Below, one piece after another: positions 50,351 to 60,098 of a stretch of 64,000 bases of DNA; the first letter of the stretch is position 1, and each line of letters opens with the position of its first letter. The DNA is from Phycisphaeraceae bacterium (lineage in GTDB: Bacteria; Planctomycetota; Phycisphaerae; Phycisphaerales; UBA1924): assembly GCA_020639155.1 (NCBI GenBank), contig JACKHF010000002.1:496001-560000 (forward strand), read 5' to 3'. The notes beneath the pieces are model-generated. The model was given only the letters and a program-made list of their open reading frames with translations, was not told the origin of the DNA and ran no database searches. The translations under genes and the position numbers were made by a program.

Positions 50351-51414
50351 GATTTCTCAACCTCCGCTCGGACAGCATCCTCCAGGGCATAGATGCAGTT
50401 CTGTACGCCATCAGCAGGATTGCCCTTTCCACGATAGTCGATGATCAGTGCGCCGTCATATCCGACAGCAAGCACAGCCCCCACCATCGGCTGAATGTCA
50501 AAGGCGGTATGGACCGGTGGCTCCCACATTTCGTCCAGTTCATCGAGGAACTCATCCAGTTCATCCAGCGCTTCATCGGTCTCTTTGACCGAATCCGTTG
50601 GAACCTCAGACTCATCAGTTTGAGCAGCACTCTTTGCTGGGGCCTTTGTCTTCTTTGTGGGCTTCTTTCGCTCTGGTTCAGATTCTGGAACGACGAAGTC
50701 GAGCATTGATGCGCTGATAGCCGACGCGTACGGGCACATCTTCTTGAGATATCCGGCAGGGTCATCAAAGGTGCTCGCATACTCAAAGTCAGGAAATGTG
50801 CCAACGCGGAAGCCACCAACACGTTTCAGGAGGTTCGTGACATCATCGGGTGTTGATGTCAGCCCCTGTGCAGGGTAGATCAGCAGATTCATCTCGTGCT
50901 TCTCAGCCAGTCCCATGGCTCGTTTGATTGCTTCTGCTGTGAAATCAAGTTCGTCCTCGTCCTTCCCGGCTGCCGGCGTGAATGCGACAGAGTTCGTCCC
51001 GAGGAACCGTCCTGCATGCAGGATGCGGTCCAATCTATCGCACGCCTGCTCAGCAACTGCCTCATTGAGTGAGCCGAGTTCAAGGGGGGTCGTTTCATGG
51101 AGCAGTAGACAGGCACACCCAGCTCGATCAGAACGTTCACGAAATGCTTCAAGGTCGCGGCGATTGCTTCCTGCTAGCAGATCAGCACTTAACGCAAGCC
51201 CGTTCAACCCAAACTCCTCTTTGATGAACTGTGGCACCTCAGGGAGGGTGAGCGAGGGGTCTTTCCCGCGTTTGGGATTGAGCAGTGATTTCAGTGAGTT
51301 GACATTCAGTGCAAGCAGCAAACGGCTTCTCCCGGGGACCAGCACAGCAACAGCATGACAGTAAGCCACCTGATCGGCAGATGCGGGCTCTGTCGGCAAG
51401 AAACCCCTCCCCAA
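50347..51414 (-). CDS. Xylose isomerase-like TIM-barrel protein
   Basis: A 355-residue protein with the sugar phosphate isomerase/epimerase-like barrel pattern: L-A-L-N-V-N-S-L, L-A-L-S-A-D-L-L, C-A-C-L-L-L-H-E-T, N-L-L-I-Y-P-A-Q-G and V-G-T-F-P-D-F-E. Where the barrel would finish, a K/E/P/T- and D/E-rich linker is inserted (about 240-300) before I-Q-P-M-V-G-A-V-L-A-V-G-Y-D-G-A-L. Many such proteins act on sugar substrates, but the reaction is unknown. The start is uncertain: a TTG at 51414 or a later GTG. It is the first gene of a likely cmk-plsC operon; its stop overlaps cmk. Confidence 0.65.
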   Translation of the reverse strand: MGRGFLPTEPASADQVAYCHAVAVLVPGRSRLLLALNVNSLKSLLNPKRGKDPSLTLPEVPQFIKEEFGLNGLALSADLLAGSNRRDLEAFRERSDRAGCACLLLHETTPLELGSLNEAVAEQACDRLDRILHAGRFLGTNSVAFTPAAGKDEDELDFTAEAIKRAMGLAEKHEMNLLIYPAQGLTSTPDDVTNLLKRVGGFRVGTFPDFEYASTFDDPAGYLKKMCPYASAISASMLDFVVPESEPERKKPTKKTKAPAKSAAQTDESEVPTDSVKETDEALDELDEFLDELDEMWEPPVHTAFDIQPMVGAVLAVGYDGALIIDYRGKGNPADGVQNCIYALEDAVRAEVEKS

Positions 51415-51493
51415 CTACCACATCCACGATGGGTGCTCTATCATCGGCACACCGTTCGCACATATCACTCAGGACAGCGAGGAGTTTGCATTT

Positions 51494-51877
51494 ATGGCAG
51501 CATCCGACACCCCCACCGACCGTGTCTACAGCGAAACCCACGAATGGCACAAGCTTGATGGTGATGTCGTTACGATCGGACTAACCAGGTTTGCTGTCGA
51601 TAATCTCACAGATGTGACCTATGCCGAGATGCGGCCTGCTGGCACGAGTGTTGCCGCATCTGATGTCATTGGCGAGGTCGAATCTGTCAAGACAACAAGC
51701 GATGTCTATTCCGCTGTCTCTGGTGAGATCATCGAGATCAATAGCACTCTTGCGGATGATCCGGGATGCATCAACTCGGACCCATACGGGGCTGGCTGGC
51801 TTGTAAAGGTCAAAGCGACCAATGCTGGCGAACTGGACGCACTAAAAAGTGCGGCGGATTACGATGCCAGCCTGTAA
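51494..51877 (+). CDS. gcvH: Glycine cleavage system H protein
   Basis: The lipoyl carrier of the glycine cleavage complex, moving the aminomethyl group between P, T and L proteins. The lipoylated lysine is K66 in V-E-S-V-K-T-T-S-D-V-Y; H-E-W begins the domain and G-W-L-V-K-V-K ends it. 127 residues, normal size. GAGGAG stands nine bases before the ATG. gcvP and gcvT are not nearby. Lpd at 23.1 kb could be its E3 partner. Confidence 0.93.
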   Translation: MAASDTPTDRVYSETHEWHKLDGDVVTIGLTRFAVDNLTDVTYAEMRPAGTSVAASDVIGEVESVKTTSDVYSAVSGEIIEINSTLADDPGCINSDPYGAGWLVKVKATNAGELDALKSAADYDASL

Positions 51878-51937
51878 CCGGAACAGGCTTTCTCCCATTA
51901 TGTACAGTCGGAAGGAAACGCAGGAACTGTCATTGCA

Positions 51938-52672
51938 ATGATCCACTGCCGAGACGTTCACAAGGAGTACGCACTTGCAGGGCGATCGGTGCAGGCGCTT
52001 CGTGGCGTGACACTAGATATCCCTGACAAGGGGTATCACGCGATCATGGGTCAGTCGGGGTCTGGCAAGTCAACGCTCTTGCACCTGCTCTCTGCACTGG
52101 ATCGACCAACATCCGGCGAGATTGAGGTTGCTGGTAAACGCGTCGATCTGATGTCAGAACGTGAAGCAACGCAGTATCGTCAGCACACGGTCAGCCTGGT
52201 GTTCCAGCAGTTCAACCTTATTTCGACGTTGACTGCCCAGGAAAATGTTGAGCTCCCGGGTCTGCTGGCAGGTGAGCCGGTCTCGAAGCTGCGCACACGC
52301 AGTGCTGAACTGCTTGAACGACTGGGGATTGGCGATCGTGGAAACCATCGCCCCGAAGCCCTCTCCGGTGGCGAGCAGCAGCGCGTCGCAATTGCACGCG
52401 CCCTGTTCTTTCATCCGCCTGTCCTGCTGGCCGATGAACCAACGGGCAATCTCGATTCGGCATCCAGCGAGCGCTTATGGGCGTTGCTGGGGGACATCGC
52501 TCGCGAGCACGACATGACGGTGCTGCTCGTGACACACGAACCTGTTGCTGCAGCACACTGCCAGACCGTGCACGTGATGCGTGACGGACAGATCTGTGGA
52601 ACCATTAACTCGGAGACTCTTGATGCGGCCGGCGTGGCATCTCGTTACCAGCAGCTTATCGTCGCGGCGTAG
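51938..52672 (+). CDS. ABC exporter ATPase (LolD/MacB type)
   Basis: A 244-residue ATPase that powers its partner permease. Walker A G-Q-S-G-S-G-K-S-T (38-46), signature L-S-G-G-E-Q-Q-R and Walker B V-L-L-A-D-E-P-T-G-N-L-D are all intact, and H-E in V-T-H-E-P completes the switch. The sequence resembles LolD and MacB-family ATPases. It overlaps the permease gene by 50 bases, so the two are translated together. Confidence 0.9.
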   Translation: MIHCRDVHKEYALAGRSVQALRGVTLDIPDKGYHAIMGQSGSGKSTLLHLLSALDRPTSGEIEVAGKRVDLMSEREATQYRQHTVSLVFQQFNLISTLTAQENVELPGLLAGEPVSKLRTRSAELLERLGIGDRGNHRPEALSGGEQQRVAIARALFFHPPVLLADEPTGNLDSASSERLWALLGDIAREHDMTVLLVTHEPVAAAHCQTVHVMRDGQICGTINSETLDAAGVASRYQQLIVAA

Positions 52673-55358
52673 GCGCACGGCGCTATTGTCGGGTGCGATT
52701 GCTGTTGCGACTGCATTGGTGGTCGCGGTCGCGTCGCTCATGTCGTCGATCAACCGCATGATCGAGAGCCAGCTCGGCTTCATGTTTGGCTCTGGAGACG
52801 TGCAGATCCGGCATCAGCATCCACGAGGTTCGGTCTCTCAAGCCCAATACGATGCAACGAAACAGTGGCCCGAAGTTGCACTGAGTGTTGGCAGTGTCGA
52901 AGCTGATATCGCACTCGTTATTACGCGTCCGATCTGGGTGCACGATGAAACAACGCAGCAGGATGTACAAAGGCCAACGCAGCTGCGCGCAACCGCACAC
53001 GGAAACGGGCTCGATTTTCGAGCTATTCAACCTATCAGATCAATCGAACTTGTTGCAGGTCGACTTCCATCATCAGATGATGAGATCGTTGTCGATGAGG
53101 GGCTTGTTGCAGCGTTAAGCTGGGATGCCAATGCAAAGCGTCGCGGCATCTTCTCAGTCATTCCGGGTATTCGCAGATCCAATCCGGACGAGAAGCTGTC
53201 CGATGAGCACCTCAATGCAAACCGACAGCAGCGCGTTGGAATTGGCGAGACAGTGGTTATCCAGAAACTGCGCCAGAACATCGCAGAACTGACTGTTGTC
53301 GGAGTTGCCGCTGCCCCCCCGCTTGGTGGACGTGCTCAGGCATACGCAACCATTCAAAGCATGCGCACGCTCGCCGGGTACACAAAGGAACAAGCCGATC
53401 ACTACACGCAGGTTGATCTTGTGCTTCGAGACGATGTTGTTCCTGAGGACGTGGTCAACACGTACAAAGCTATGCTTGGCGACGAGATCATGCTTCGCAG
53501 CACAGCCAAGGCAACATCTGGATTGACCGACAACATGAGATCATCAGAGTTGGGATTGATCCTGATTCTTGTGCTCGCAAGCATGTCGGCTGCCTTTATC
53601 ATCGTGACGGGTCTGAATACATCGGTAGCCCAGCAGCAGCGTGAGCTTGCAATTGTACGATGCATTGGAGGCACGCGATTCCATCTCGCGCAGACGCAGC
53701 TTCTGCTTGGTGTTGTGCTCTCGATTGCCGGAGCGGCAGTTGGCATTCCACTCGGCATTGCAGTCGTGTTGCTGCTTGGTGTCGTTGCGAGCGATGTTCT
53801 TACAACGGGTGTAGTTATTCCATGGACAGGGCCTGTGCTTGGTCTTGCGTGCGCGTTCTTTGCGGGTATCGGCGGCGCACTCTGGCCTGCGTTGCGTGCT
53901 GCTCAGCTTCAGCCATTGCGCTCACTTACTCCAAACGCACAACCGGTTTCACGCAATGCTGTTGGTATCACTTCGCTGATTGCCCTCTGCTTCCTGCTGG
54001 TGCCAGCCATCATGGTAACAGCTATCCACGATGGACAGATGATGTTCTGGACTTACTCAACAACAGGACTCCCGCTACTGTTTCTTGGGTACTTCCTGCT
54101 CGGTGTTCCAGTAACGTACATCGTTGCGACGTGTATCGGTCCGCTACTCGCCCATGTGTTCAGACTTCCAAAGCACATGCTGGTGCGATCAATCGAGTCA
54201 ACACCGTTCCGCCATGGGTTGACCGCGGGAGCACTGATGGCGGGGCTCGCGCTGATGGTCTCGATCTGGACGAGCGGCGACAGCATACTCCGTGACTGGC
54301 TTGGCAAGCTCCAGTTCCCGGATGCCTTTGTCAGCGGTATCGCACTGATGCCGGAACATCAGCGCATGATCGAGGATCTCCCGTTTGTCACCGAAACGTG
54401 TGCGCTCTCGCTGACCCGAGTCGAAACTGATGTCTTTGGCATCAAGGCGCTGCAGGACCTCAAGACGACGTTTGTCGCGTTTGAGCCAGAGCCATTTTTT
54501 CGCATGACGAATGTCAAGTGGATCCAGGGTGATGAGGAGACCGCGATTCGTCGGCTCAACGAGGGTGGAGCGGTGATCGTCGCGAAAGAGTTCCTGCTCG
54601 CAAAGGGGCTCGGTGTCGGTGACACATTCAAATGCACGTTTGAAGACCACGATGACACGTTTGAAATAGTCGGTGTCGTTGCTTCGCCGGGGCTGGAACT
54701 CGCAAGCCGGTTTTTTAACATCGGTGCAGATTTCCATGAGCAGGCGATGCACGCGGTGTTCGGCTCAATGGCAGACGCTCGTACAAAGTTCAATGTTGAA
54801 GCAAGCCAGCTCATCCAGGTGACATTTACGGACGATGTTGACGATGACATTGCTGTCGCAACACTCCGCGAGTCGTTGTTTGATGCTGGTATCATTGACG
54901 CGGGCAGTGGTCGGCGTATCAAGGAGACAATCACGACGTTTGCATCAACAACAGTGCTTGCGTTCTCTGTTGTTGCGGTTGTGTCGATGTTTGTCGCCTG
55001 CTTTGGTGTTGCGAACATTGTTATGGCGAGCATCGAATCACGCAAGTTCGAGTTCGGCATTCTGCGTGCTGTCGGTGCGATGCAGGCTGTGCTATTGCGA
55101 TTGGTGCTCTGCGAAGCAGTATTGATCGCAATCGCTGCTTCTATCCTCGGCACCGCGATGGGTTTGCAAGCCTCGTGGGCTGCGACGCGTGTCCATCGGC
55201 TGCTGCACGGACTCGAACTTCAGGTCCGGATACCTGTGCTCGCAATTCTCATTGGAAGTACAATCCTGCTGACACTGACACTGGTGGCTGCAATGCCAGC
55301 GATTTCCCGGCTCGGGAAGACACCCCCGCGTGAGCTTCTCGCATCCGGCCGTGGGTAA
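52623..55358 (+). CDS. ABC exporter permease, FtsX/LolC/E-like
   Basis: A 911-residue permease. The N-terminal helix follows a basic start, then come an extracytoplasmic domain and a first FtsX-type block of helices (L-G-L-I-L-I-L-V-L-A-S-M-S-A-A-F-I-I, I-V-R-C-I-G-G). A second, near-repeated half follows, ending in the C-terminal FtsX block (F-E-F-G-I-L-R-A-V-G-A-M and S-I-L-G-T-A-M-G-L). Two internal copies mean the protein is about twice a LolC chain, like MacB-less exporters made of one large permease. Substrate unknown. ATG at 52623 follows GGAG at 7 bases and overlaps the ATPase gene. Confidence 0.87.
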   Translation: MRPAWHLVTSSLSSRRRRTALLSGAIAVATALVVAVASLMSSINRMIESQLGFMFGSGDVQIRHQHPRGSVSQAQYDATKQWPEVALSVGSVEADIALVITRPIWVHDETTQQDVQRPTQLRATAHGNGLDFRAIQPIRSIELVAGRLPSSDDEIVVDEGLVAALSWDANAKRRGIFSVIPGIRRSNPDEKLSDEHLNANRQQRVGIGETVVIQKLRQNIAELTVVGVAAAPPLGGRAQAYATIQSMRTLAGYTKEQADHYTQVDLVLRDDVVPEDVVNTYKAMLGDEIMLRSTAKATSGLTDNMRSSELGLILILVLASMSAAFIIVTGLNTSVAQQQRELAIVRCIGGTRFHLAQTQLLLGVVLSIAGAAVGIPLGIAVVLLLGVVASDVLTTGVVIPWTGPVLGLACAFFAGIGGALWPALRAAQLQPLRSLTPNAQPVSRNAVGITSLIALCFLLVPAIMVTAIHDGQMMFWTYSTTGLPLLFLGYFLLGVPVTYIVATCIGPLLAHVFRLPKHMLVRSIESTPFRHGLTAGALMAGLALMVSIWTSGDSILRDWLGKLQFPDAFVSGIALMPEHQRMIEDLPFVTETCALSLTRVETDVFGIKALQDLKTTFVAFEPEPFFRMTNVKWIQGDEETAIRRLNEGGAVIVAKEFLLAKGLGVGDTFKCTFEDHDDTFEIVGVVASPGLELASRFFNIGADFHEQAMHAVFGSMADARTKFNVEASQLIQVTFTDDVDDDIAVATLRESLFDAGIIDAGSGRRIKETITTFASTTVLAFSVVAVVSMFVACFGVANIVMASIESRKFEFGILRAVGAMQAVLLRLVLCEAVLIAIAASILGTAMGLQASWAATRVHRLLHGLELQVRIPVLAILIGSTILLTLTLVAAMPAISRLGKTPPRELLASGRG

Positions 55359-55388
55359 TGAACAACCACGTCCCTACCATCCGCTTGC

Positions 55389-57080
55389 ATGGAACAACAG
55401 ATCCGCGACACAGCAGTCTATCTTGAAACGTTCGGATGCCAGATGAACGAGCTTGATTCGGAGCTCGTTGCTGGTGAACTCGGGCGTTTGGGATATCGAT
55501 TCACGGATAATCCGAAGTCTGCGGATGTTGTGCTCTACAACACATGCTCGGTCCGTGAGCAGGCAGAGCAGAAGGTTTGGTCCCGTCTTGGCGAACTTGC
55601 CAAGCGCAAGGCAACGCAGCCAAATCTGGTTGTTGGCGTGCTCGGATGTCTGGCAGAACGCGACGGTGTTGATCTCATCAATCGAATGCCGGTCGTTGAT
55701 ATTCTGTGTGGCCCCGCAGAACTCGACAAGCTCCCGGCATTGCTCGATAACGCTTGCCGCACACGACTAAGCATGACTTCGCATCCGGTACAGGATCCAC
55801 ACGTATCCGAAAGATCCGCGAGCGAAGTTGCGCTCCAGGGAAGCGCGAGCCGTCGCAGCAGCACGCTCGCTGCGGCTGAGGACTCGCTCGAACTGCTTGA
55901 TCTTTCCCGGTCGATATCACCAGTCGATACAACCCGATCGTTTTCGCGCAGCGCATATGTTCGCATCACGCGAGGCTGCAACAAGTTCTGTACCTATTGC
56001 GTTGTTCCGTTCACACGGGGTGCCGAGATCCATCGGCCGCCGGAGCACATTATCGACGAGTGCCGAAAGCTCGCCGATGCTGGTGTCGTTGAGATCACAC
56101 TGCTTGGCCAGACGGTAAACCACTATCGGTTCGAGCACGGTGCTGCCGTGGCAGTGAACGGCGTGACCCAGCCGCAGAAGGGGCGCACATACAAGGGCAG
56201 CCACAATCGTGATGCACTTGCAGGCGATCGTGTAACGACCTTTGCAGATCTGCTGCACCAGATCCACGAGAGTGTGCCCGAGATCAAACGCCTGCGATTT
56301 GTCACGAGCTATCCGCGCGACTTCGGCGATGATGTACTTGAAGTGATGCGTGACAGCCCGCGTATCTGCCGATACCTGCATGTGCCTGCACAATCGGGTT
56401 CGAACCGCATCCTCCAGAAGATGAATCGCGGATACACGATCGAAGAATACGACGAGTTCCTTGATCGCGCACGTTCGTTCCTGCATCAACCCGAGATCGG
56501 ACGACCGCTGATGGTGTCCGGCGACATCATTGTCGGATTTCCAACCGAGACCGACGAGGACTACGAAAAGACTGTACAACTTGTGCAACGCGCGAGATAC
56601 AAGAACTGCTTCATCTTCAAGTACTCGCCGCGTCCAGGTACCGTCGCCTTTGACAGAATCCCTGACGATGTGCCCGATCAGATCAAACGCAAGCGAAACA
56701 ATCATCTGCTCGCATTACAGAGCATGATCTCTGACGAGATCAGCAAAGAGCAGATCGGGCTTCACTTCGACATTCTTGTCGAGGGCATTTCAAAGCAGGC
56801 ACGCAAGGCCGCTGGCATGACAAACACACAGATCAGAAACCTGAATGCAGTGTCACTGACTGTGAACGGCGAATCAATGCGAGCATCCACACCAGAGCAG
56901 ACATTCCCTGCAGACGGGATTTTGCAACTCTCCGGGCGCACGGATGGCGACCAGATTGTGTTCTTTGATGCTCCTGCCGCCGACGTTGAAAGCACAGTCG
57001 GGAGTATCGTCAGCGTCACAATATGTTCTGCCGACAAACTGTCTCTCCACGGCACACTGAATCAGCCAGCACTGATTTGA
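55389..57080 (+). CDS. miaB: tRNA-2-methylthio-N6-dimethylallyladenosine synthase
   Basis: Radical SAM methylthiotransferase that adds a methylthio group to i6A37 of tRNAs. The N-terminal cluster cysteines are C17 (F-G-C-Q-M-N), C53 (N-T-C-S-V-R) and C87 (L-G-C-L-A-E). The radical SAM cysteines C197, C201 and C204 are in R-G-C-N-K-F-C-T-Y-C, and the C-terminal TRAM-like part ends the chain. At 563 residues it is about 100 longer than typical MiaB. One extra segment (about 133-185, S/A-rich) precedes the radical SAM domain and another (about 250-285) interrupts it. It abuts the convergent vWA gene with no base between. Confidence 0.9.
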   Translation: MEQQIRDTAVYLETFGCQMNELDSELVAGELGRLGYRFTDNPKSADVVLYNTCSVREQAEQKVWSRLGELAKRKATQPNLVVGVLGCLAERDGVDLINRMPVVDILCGPAELDKLPALLDNACRTRLSMTSHPVQDPHVSERSASEVALQGSASRRSSTLAAAEDSLELLDLSRSISPVDTTRSFSRSAYVRITRGCNKFCTYCVVPFTRGAEIHRPPEHIIDECRKLADAGVVEITLLGQTVNHYRFEHGAAVAVNGVTQPQKGRTYKGSHNRDALAGDRVTTFADLLHQIHESVPEIKRLRFVTSYPRDFGDDVLEVMRDSPRICRYLHVPAQSGSNRILQKMNRGYTIEEYDEFLDRARSFLHQPEIGRPLMVSGDIIVGFPTETDEDYEKTVQLVQRARYKNCFIFKYSPRPGTVAFDRIPDDVPDQIKRKRNNHLLALQSMISDEISKEQIGLHFDILVEGISKQARKAAGMTNTQIRNLNAVSLTVNGESMRASTPEQTFPADGILQLSGRTDGDQIVFFDAPAADVESTVGSIVSVTICSADKLSLHGTLNQPALI

Positions 57081-60000
57081 TTAGTCAGATTCGTTTTCCT
57101 CAAATCGTTGCATTGCACGTCGTTTCGCCGCGAGCAGCCCGGATGACTCTGCACTCGATTCGTCGGACGATATATCACTGGCCATCGTTTCTATAGGAGC
57201 AGCTTGTGAGTCGGGACGTTGCGTGCGGGATGCACGAAGTTGCTCAATAACACTCTCCCGTCTGGACTGCTGCTGCTTCGCGACGACCCGTGCAGCATCT
57301 AGGTCTGACAATGCTGAGGTTGATTCCATAGATCTGTGTGTCTCGCGTGAAGCCAGAGAAGTGAGCGATCCCGTTGAAGACAGTGTAACCGATGCCATTG
57401 TTCTCTCACCGAGTCCGAGCAGTCGATCCCACGCAATCCGACGGGTTGCAATATCGCACATGTATATGCCAAGCGCAATCCACACAAGCAACTGCCACAG
57501 GGAAGACCTCGCTCTGGCAGGTTCGATACCTTCACGTGAGAACATGTCAATCTGACCGGGTGAATCTAGATCAAGCACACGGCCATTGGATTGCTTCGCA
57601 ATCTCGGCAACAAGCAGATTGTTCGATTTCAAATCATCCAGTTCGCGTTCGTTTTCAACAATCTGGGCGGCCAGTGCTGTGCCAATCATCGTTTGGCCAC
57701 GATACGCACGGATTGCTGCAACGTACGCCCCCTGCTCTTCAACCGGAGTCGATGTTTCGTACACACCAGGAGCAACCTGCCAAAGTTCCACGACACGTTC
57801 TTTTCCATCTGGTCCGATGACGTTTGCTTCCACACGAAGGTCAACGATTGGCTCTGCATCATCAGCCAGCGTTTCAAGTGTCAGCGTGAGTGTGTCTGTT
57901 TCATGGGCAATCGTCGCAATAAAGCCGGGAGACTGCGCCGGCTTGCTTACCCGCTGAACAATCTGGGACCAGAACTTGCGATATCCATCCCACGTGAGCC
58001 AGCGCGATGACCAGCGATCTGAATCCGATGTGAATGCAACAACACGGCCGAGTTCGACCTGCCATTCGGCAAGCAGCGGCAGATTGTCTGGGCCACGCGC
58101 AATTAAAATCGCTCGAGGATCGGGGCGCTCACGTGTCAGTACAAGGCCATCGAGTAGTGGAAGCGAGGGAAAGCCCGCAAGTATCGGCGATGATCCAAAG
58201 ACAAGCTGGGGCACAAACTGCTGCTCAAGCACCCGTGGTGAACGTTCAACACGCACCGCATCAATAAACACGCGCGGCAGTCTGTCGGGGTGGACAACCT
58301 CAAAGAAAGTGCCATCAGTGATCTCAGCGATCTCGCGCATTTTGGGCGCAGCACTTCCATCACCAACAGAAATCGATGTGATGGTGACGCCCTTCGCAGC
58401 AACTTCGCGCGCAATGTCCGGCAGTGTTTCCTCTGCCTGGGATCGACCGTCGGACAGGACAACAATGTGCTTCTTCTCAGCGTCAACCTTCTCAAGATCG
58501 CTCAGTGCAGCCTTGAGGGCAGGCCCAAGATTTGTGCCCCCGTCTGCCCGTATGCTGCGTATCTTTTTCGAGGTTTCACGCGGCTCCTTATTCGGCGCAA
58601 GAGGAACAACACGCGAATAGGAGTTGTCAAACGCGATGACACCGACAAGATCGGTTGGTTCAAGACGCGACACTGCAATCGCTGCAGCCTCATTCGCGAT
58701 ATCCTGCTGCGATCGAACAGATCCGAGCACACTCTGAGCCATCGAGCCGGATCGGTCAAGCACAATCATGATCGCGACGTCCGGTCTGATGAGTCTGTCT
58801 GGAATATCGAGAAGCAGCGGCACCAGATGTTCCAGTTCGGTGCCCCGGTATCCACCTGGACCAAACGAGTTCATTCCTCCAACGACAATCAGACCTCCAC
58901 CGAGCGATCGAACATACTGGTCGAGTGCCGCACGTGTTTCATCAATCAAACTGTCAGCTGAAACATCATCGAGCACGACCGTGTCGTACTCCGCAAAGCC
59001 CGCCAGACCGACTGGGAGTGCGCTCGGCACTCGAACATCTGTCGAGTATCCAGTACTCTCCACCGCGTCTGTCAATGGTGTTCGTTGCGATCCCATCGTG
59101 TCAGTCACCACCAGCACACGACCACGCCCCGGCGAGAGCGTAATCGCACGGGCGATGTTGTTCTCGAGAAACAGATCAGCAGATGAGACTCCCGCGCTTG
59201 ATTGCGTCGGTGGCTCGAACGCAATGCGGAGATCGTGCAGTCGTCGATCAGACCCCGGCACAGTCAGAGGGACAACTGTCTGTCCAGCATTGATCGAAAC
59301 AGGCAACGCAGCACCGGGCTCATCTCCGTTTAGATCGATCTCATCGTCACCGTCAAATAGCCGGATCTCACCCTGCAGGGGTGTTGATGACTGGAGAAAT
59401 GCGCGAACGGGGATATCTGCACCCTGTTGTACAAACCCCGGAGCGTCAAGCCGTGTGACCGCAACCTCGTTGTCAAGCGAGTATCGAATCGGTACAACGT
59501 CGATCGGGACGCTCCCAGTGTCCCCACGAGAAGCCACTGAGCCGAGAGCATCGCCGATCGTCTCATTCCCATCGGTGACAAGCAGGATTCTTCCCTGCGT
59601 CTGGGCAGGAAGCATTGCCCTTGCAACAGCTATCGCCTGTTCGATATTCGTTCCCTCTCGTGAAGGGATCTCTAACTGCACATCGCCTACACGAGAGCGT
59701 GTTGGTGTCTGTACTACAATTGCCCGACCATCAAAGGCAACGACACCGAGCAGGTCGTCAGTGTGTTTCTGTTGATCGACTGCCTCCAGCCACGCTTCGA
59801 TATGATTGCGCACAAACGTGTTGTTGTTTCCAGCGTTTGCAAGCACGTGTGCTGATCGCGACATATCAACAACCGCAACGACAGCGACGCGGTCAACAGT
59901 TCGAACAGAGCTCAGCCCCGCAAGCGCCAGCCCGATTGCTGCGAGCAGGAGAGTTCGCGCAACAATCGCAGTGGACCGTCGCTGCCACGCCATTGCTCCA

Positions 60001-60083
60001 AGCAATCGCCATGACGTCAGGGCTGCAACAACAAGTACGGCAGCACAGACCAGCCAGAATGTGCTGTCAATGCTCAACTGCAC
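57081..60083 (-). CDS. Membrane protein with two von Willebrand A domains and a glutamine-amidotransferase-like fold
   Basis: A 1000-residue inner-membrane protein. Two N-terminal membrane helices (about 9-30 and 40-58) are followed by a first vWA domain with D-M-S-R-S (73-77). A beta-rich segment and an amidotransferase-like region (about 320-430: V-L-V-V-T-D-T, Y-D-T-V-V-L-D-D-V, G-G-G-L-I-V-V-G-G) come next; the nucleophile cysteine of true amidotransferases is absent. A second vWA with D-R-S-G-S (443-447) is inserted after it. A C-terminal membrane helix (about 862-880) precedes a charged tail. This layout is typical of planctomycete batA-type loci. GTG start at 60083 with GGAG upstream, 15 bases after the next gene. 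Confidence 0.85.
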   Translation of the reverse strand: MQLSIDSTFWLVCAAVLVVAALTSWRLLGAMAWQRRSTAIVARTLLLAAIGLALAGLSSVRTVDRVAVVAVVDMSRSAHVLANAGNNNTFVRNHIEAWLEAVDQQKHTDDLLGVVAFDGRAIVVQTPTRSRVGDVQLEIPSREGTNIEQAIAVARAMLPAQTQGRILLVTDGNETIGDALGSVASRGDTGSVPIDVVPIRYSLDNEVAVTRLDAPGFVQQGADIPVRAFLQSSTPLQGEIRLFDGDDEIDLNGDEPGAALPVSINAGQTVVPLTVPGSDRRLHDLRIAFEPPTQSSAGVSSADLFLENNIARAITLSPGRGRVLVVTDTMGSQRTPLTDAVESTGYSTDVRVPSALPVGLAGFAEYDTVVLDDVSADSLIDETRAALDQYVRSLGGGLIVVGGMNSFGPGGYRGTELEHLVPLLLDIPDRLIRPDVAIMIVLDRSGSMAQSVLGSVRSQQDIANEAAAIAVSRLEPTDLVGVIAFDNSYSRVVPLAPNKEPRETSKKIRSIRADGGTNLGPALKAALSDLEKVDAEKKHIVVLSDGRSQAEETLPDIAREVAAKGVTITSISVGDGSAAPKMREIAEITDGTFFEVVHPDRLPRVFIDAVRVERSPRVLEQQFVPQLVFGSSPILAGFPSLPLLDGLVLTRERPDPRAILIARGPDNLPLLAEWQVELGRVVAFTSDSDRWSSRWLTWDGYRKFWSQIVQRVSKPAQSPGFIATIAHETDTLTLTLETLADDAEPIVDLRVEANVIGPDGKERVVELWQVAPGVYETSTPVEEQGAYVAAIRAYRGQTMIGTALAAQIVENERELDDLKSNNLLVAEIAKQSNGRVLDLDSPGQIDMFSREGIEPARARSSLWQLLVWIALGIYMCDIATRRIAWDRLLGLGERTMASVTLSSTGSLTSLASRETHRSMESTSALSDLDAARVVAKQQQSRRESVIEQLRASRTQRPDSQAAPIETMASDISSDESSAESSGLLAAKRRAMQRFEENESD

Positions 60084-60098
60084 ATTGCGGCTCCGGTT

